From positions 1,116,001 through 1,180,000 of the forward strand of contig NZ_CP117029.1 in NCBI RefSeq assembly GCF_028551255.1: DNA of 64,000 nt, given 5' to 3'. Position 1 is the stretch's first letter. Each line of letters begins with the position of its first letter. This document shows positions 62,109 through 64,000 of this stretch, in pieces. The position numbers were made by a program, and so were the translations under genes. This stretch comes from Vibrio tubiashii (GTDB taxonomy: Bacteria > Pseudomonadota > Gammaproteobacteria > Enterobacterales > Vibrionaceae). The notes beneath the pieces were generated by a model. It ran no database searches. It saw only the letters and a program-made list of their open reading frames with translations, and was not told where the DNA came from.

Positions 62109-64000
62109 ATGAATAAGAAACTCACTTTAGGCAAGGTGTGCCTGACGTATGCTTTATGTGGTGTGATTACTCTGCAACCTGTTTTTGCCAACGTGGTCAT
62201 CGACGATAATTCAGGAAACACAAGTAAAACTGCTGCAGGTAATGGTGTTGAAGTCATCAACATTGCTACTCCGAATAACCAAGGTCTATCTCACAACAAA
62301 TATCAGCAGTTCAATGTTGATCCTTCTGGACTGATCTTAAACAACTCGACTGCTCAGCTCGCGCAATCTCAACTCGGTGGATTACTTCAAAACAACCCTA
62401 ACCTCAAGGGGCAGGCTGCCAATGTCATACTGAATGAAGTGACGGGTGCAAACCGAAGCCAACTAGAAGGTTATACCGAGGTATTTGGTCAACAGGCGAA
62501 TGTAATTTTAGCCAACCCATACGGGATATCATGTGATGGATGCGGGTTTATCAATACGCCTCGAGTCACCTTATCAACGGGTACTCCAGACATTCAAAAT
62601 GGCTTGGTGAGTGGATTTGATGTTGCTGAAGGCAGTGTCACCATAGAAGGCCTAGGGCTAGATGCGACTCGTCAAACGTATTTCGACATTATTAGCCGTA
62701 CAGCGGAAATCAATGCCAATATTCATGCTAATGATTTGTCCATGGTAACCGGTGTAAACAAGGTAGAGTATCAAACGAATAATGCGTCAGAGAAGTCTTC
62801 AGGCAGCGTCTCGAATAAACCCAAATTAGCGATAGATTCTTCTTCTCTTGGTGGTATGTATGCCGGTCGAATTTCTTTGGTTGCTACTGAAGATGGTGTC
62901 GGTGTTAACGTCGGTAATTTAGTCGCTAATGGTGGTGATATCGTCCTAACGGCAGATGGGACAATCCAATTAGCTGCGGCTAACAGTGCGGGTGACATTG
63001 TGGTTCAGGGGACGAATAAACTTGAACTCACAGGCAAGCAAGTGGCAGATAATCGCTACTCTGCTAAGGCGAGTAACGTCAAGTTGACGAATGCAACCAT
63101 CGTAGGTGGTAAAGTCGTTTCACTGGATGCCGAGCAAAGTACGATCGCAGAGAAGAGTAATCTTATCAGCGGATTGAGCAAGAATGGCACATCTAGCCAA
63201 AACGCAGTATTAAAAATCAAATCGAAACAGTTGATTTTGCAAGAAAGTCAACTGTCTTCTCACGGAGAGTTTACTAGTGAGATTGACCAGTTAAGTCTAG
63301 ATTCGAATAGTGGAATTAAAGCTCGTCATGCGACTTTGATTAGCGTGTCTTCACTGAAGAATAATGGTCAAGTACATTCAGAAAATAGTCTGAATATCAC
63401 AGGTGCAGAGATGACCTTAGCAGGTTCGGGTTCGATACAGGCTAATCGAGTTGCTGTGTCATCGGACAACACCCATATCCAGACAACGATTGCAGGTGAC
63501 ACAGTCTCTGCCCACAGCGTGAGTAAATTAACGATTGCACAAGACGCCAAGATAGCCGCTAAAAGTCACCTAAATCTTCAATCTCACACTTTAGAACAGA
63601 ATGGTGTGTTATCGACGCAAGGGAGTGCAACCTTAACTGCCAAAGACCTCAAGCAGAGTGCAACGGGTTCAATTGCGGCGGATAGTGATTTATCTCTGAT
63701 AAGTGATACTCAGAAACTTGCAGGCTCAATAAGCTCTCAGGGGAAAGTACTCTTACAGGGTAAAGAGCTTCATTCTGACGGTGTGATTAAAGCAAAGCAG
63801 ATCGAGATAGAGTCAACTGAAAAGGTGCTAATTGCCGCTCCATCTCAAGTGTTATCTGCAGAGCATGCTTCTATCAACACAAAAGTATTGACCAACAATG
63901 GTCAAATAAAAGGCGGAAGTATCTCCGTCCAGAGTGCCGCTAGTGTGGAGCAGAATGGAACCATTGCCAGTCAGGCAAGCCTAGAAATAGATGTTGCCTC
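62109..64000 (+). CDS. TpsA exoprotein, FHA/CdiA-like, truncated by the window end
   Basis: Open from ATG 62109 to the window edge (630 codons, no stop). Signal peptide MNKKLTLGKVCLTYALCGVI… ending at VFA-N. The TPS secretion domain carries both hallmark motifs: NPNL (QNNPNLKGQAANVIL) and NPYGI (ANPYGISCDGCGF), with the CDGC pair seen in CdiA/HecA-type proteins. Beyond residue ~300 it is a run of beta-helix repeats. TpsA proteins are adhesins, cytolysins or contact-dependent toxins; the distinguishing C terminus is outside the window. Confidence 0.92.
   Translation, partial: MNKKLTLGKVCLTYALCGVITLQPVFANVVIDDNSGNTSKTAAGNGVEVINIATPNNQGLSHNKYQQFNVDPSGLILNNSTAQLAQSQLGGLLQNNPNLKGQAANVILNEVTGANRSQLEGYTEVFGQQANVILANPYGISCDGCGFINTPRVTLSTGTPDIQNGLVSGFDVAEGSVTIEGLGLDATRQTYFDIISRTAEINANIHANDLSMVTGVNKVEYQTNNASEKSSGSVSNKPKLAIDSSSLGGMYAGRISLVATEDGVGVNVGNLVANGGDIVLTADGTIQLAAANSAGDIVVQGTNKLELTGKQVADNRYSAKASNVKLTNATIVGGKVVSLDAEQSTIAEKSNLISGLSKNGTSSQNAVLKIKSKQLILQESQLSSHGEFTSEIDQLSLDSNSGIKARHATLISVSSLKNNGQVHSENSLNITGAEMTLAGSGSIQANRVAVSSDNTHIQTTIAGDTVSAHSVSKLTIAQDAKIAAKSHLNLQSHTLEQNGVLSTQGSATLTAKDLKQSATGSIAADSDLSLISDTQKLAGSISSQGKVLLQGKELHSDGVIKAKQIEIESTEKVLIAAPSQVLSAEHASINTKVLTNNGQIKGGSISVQSAASVEQNGTIASQASLEIDVA

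Overview
The window is chromosomal DNA of a marine gammaproteobacterium, almost certainly a Vibrio (large-chromosome type). Evidence: the gene order ruvC / ruvAB / cydABX-ybgE / ybgC-tolQRAB-pal-cpoB / nadA, a torECA trimethylamine N-oxide respiration operon, FabV instead of FabI, a PTS block with the gene content I remember for V. cholerae VC1820-VC1827, and a psrA-fadE locus with a VrrA-type sigma-E sRNA beside it. No species can be named from the sequence alone.

Layout. 1-8.8 kb: formate channel focA, a 46-aa small ORF, an inverted pair of DnaA-box sequences, an orphan fetB-type permease, torECA, a periplasmic binding protein and an outer-membrane porin. 9-14.6 kb: an orphan GH36 alpha-galactosidase, ruvC, a methyl-accepting chemotaxis protein and ruvAB. 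14.6-18.2 kb: the cytochrome bd operon behind two perfect FNR boxes exactly 50 bp apart. 18.2-25 kb: the Tol-Pal operon and nadA. 25-30 kb: a K+ channel, a UPF0149 protein, a hybrid histidine kinase and the L-alanine exporter alaE.

30.05-38.78 kb: tRNA-Ser(GGA) carries an 8.6-kb integrated island bounded by a 31-bp direct repeat of the tRNA 3' end. It encodes a tyrosine integrase, a KAP-like P-loop NTPase, a Rha-type phage regulator overlapping an HNH homing-type endonuclease, a serine recombinase beside a res-like site, an array of about 19-bp iterons, and a 689-aa P-loop NTPase fused to a C-terminal PD-(D/E)XK-like nuclease. The two NTPase genes look like cargo and are the best candidates for an undescribed (probably anti-phage) system.

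38.8-48.5 kb: a fructose/mannose-family PTS cluster: five EII polypeptides with differing A/B/C domain orders plus an HPr-like/EIIA fusion, with ManA and an AraC regulator. 48.5-55.2 kb: a PPC-domain protein, a DUF1496 protein and a PLP desulfhydrase-like enzyme, then a two-component system divergent from a GtrB/ArnT/GtrA-like envelope glycosylation operon. 55.2-60 kb: a minus-strand sRNA with a sigma-E promoter (probable VrrA), a PsrA-like regulator with fadE behind FadR-like and palindromic operators, then fabV. 60-64 kb: a 190-bp array of 8-bp tandem repeats lies just upstream of a two-partner secretion operon (TpsB, and a large TpsA/CdiA-like exoprotein that runs off the end of the window).

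Working picture: core respiration, envelope and recombination genes surround one recent tRNA-targeted island, and the right end holds a variable secreted-adhesin/toxin locus. All functional calls rest on recognised motifs and gene order; no searches were run.
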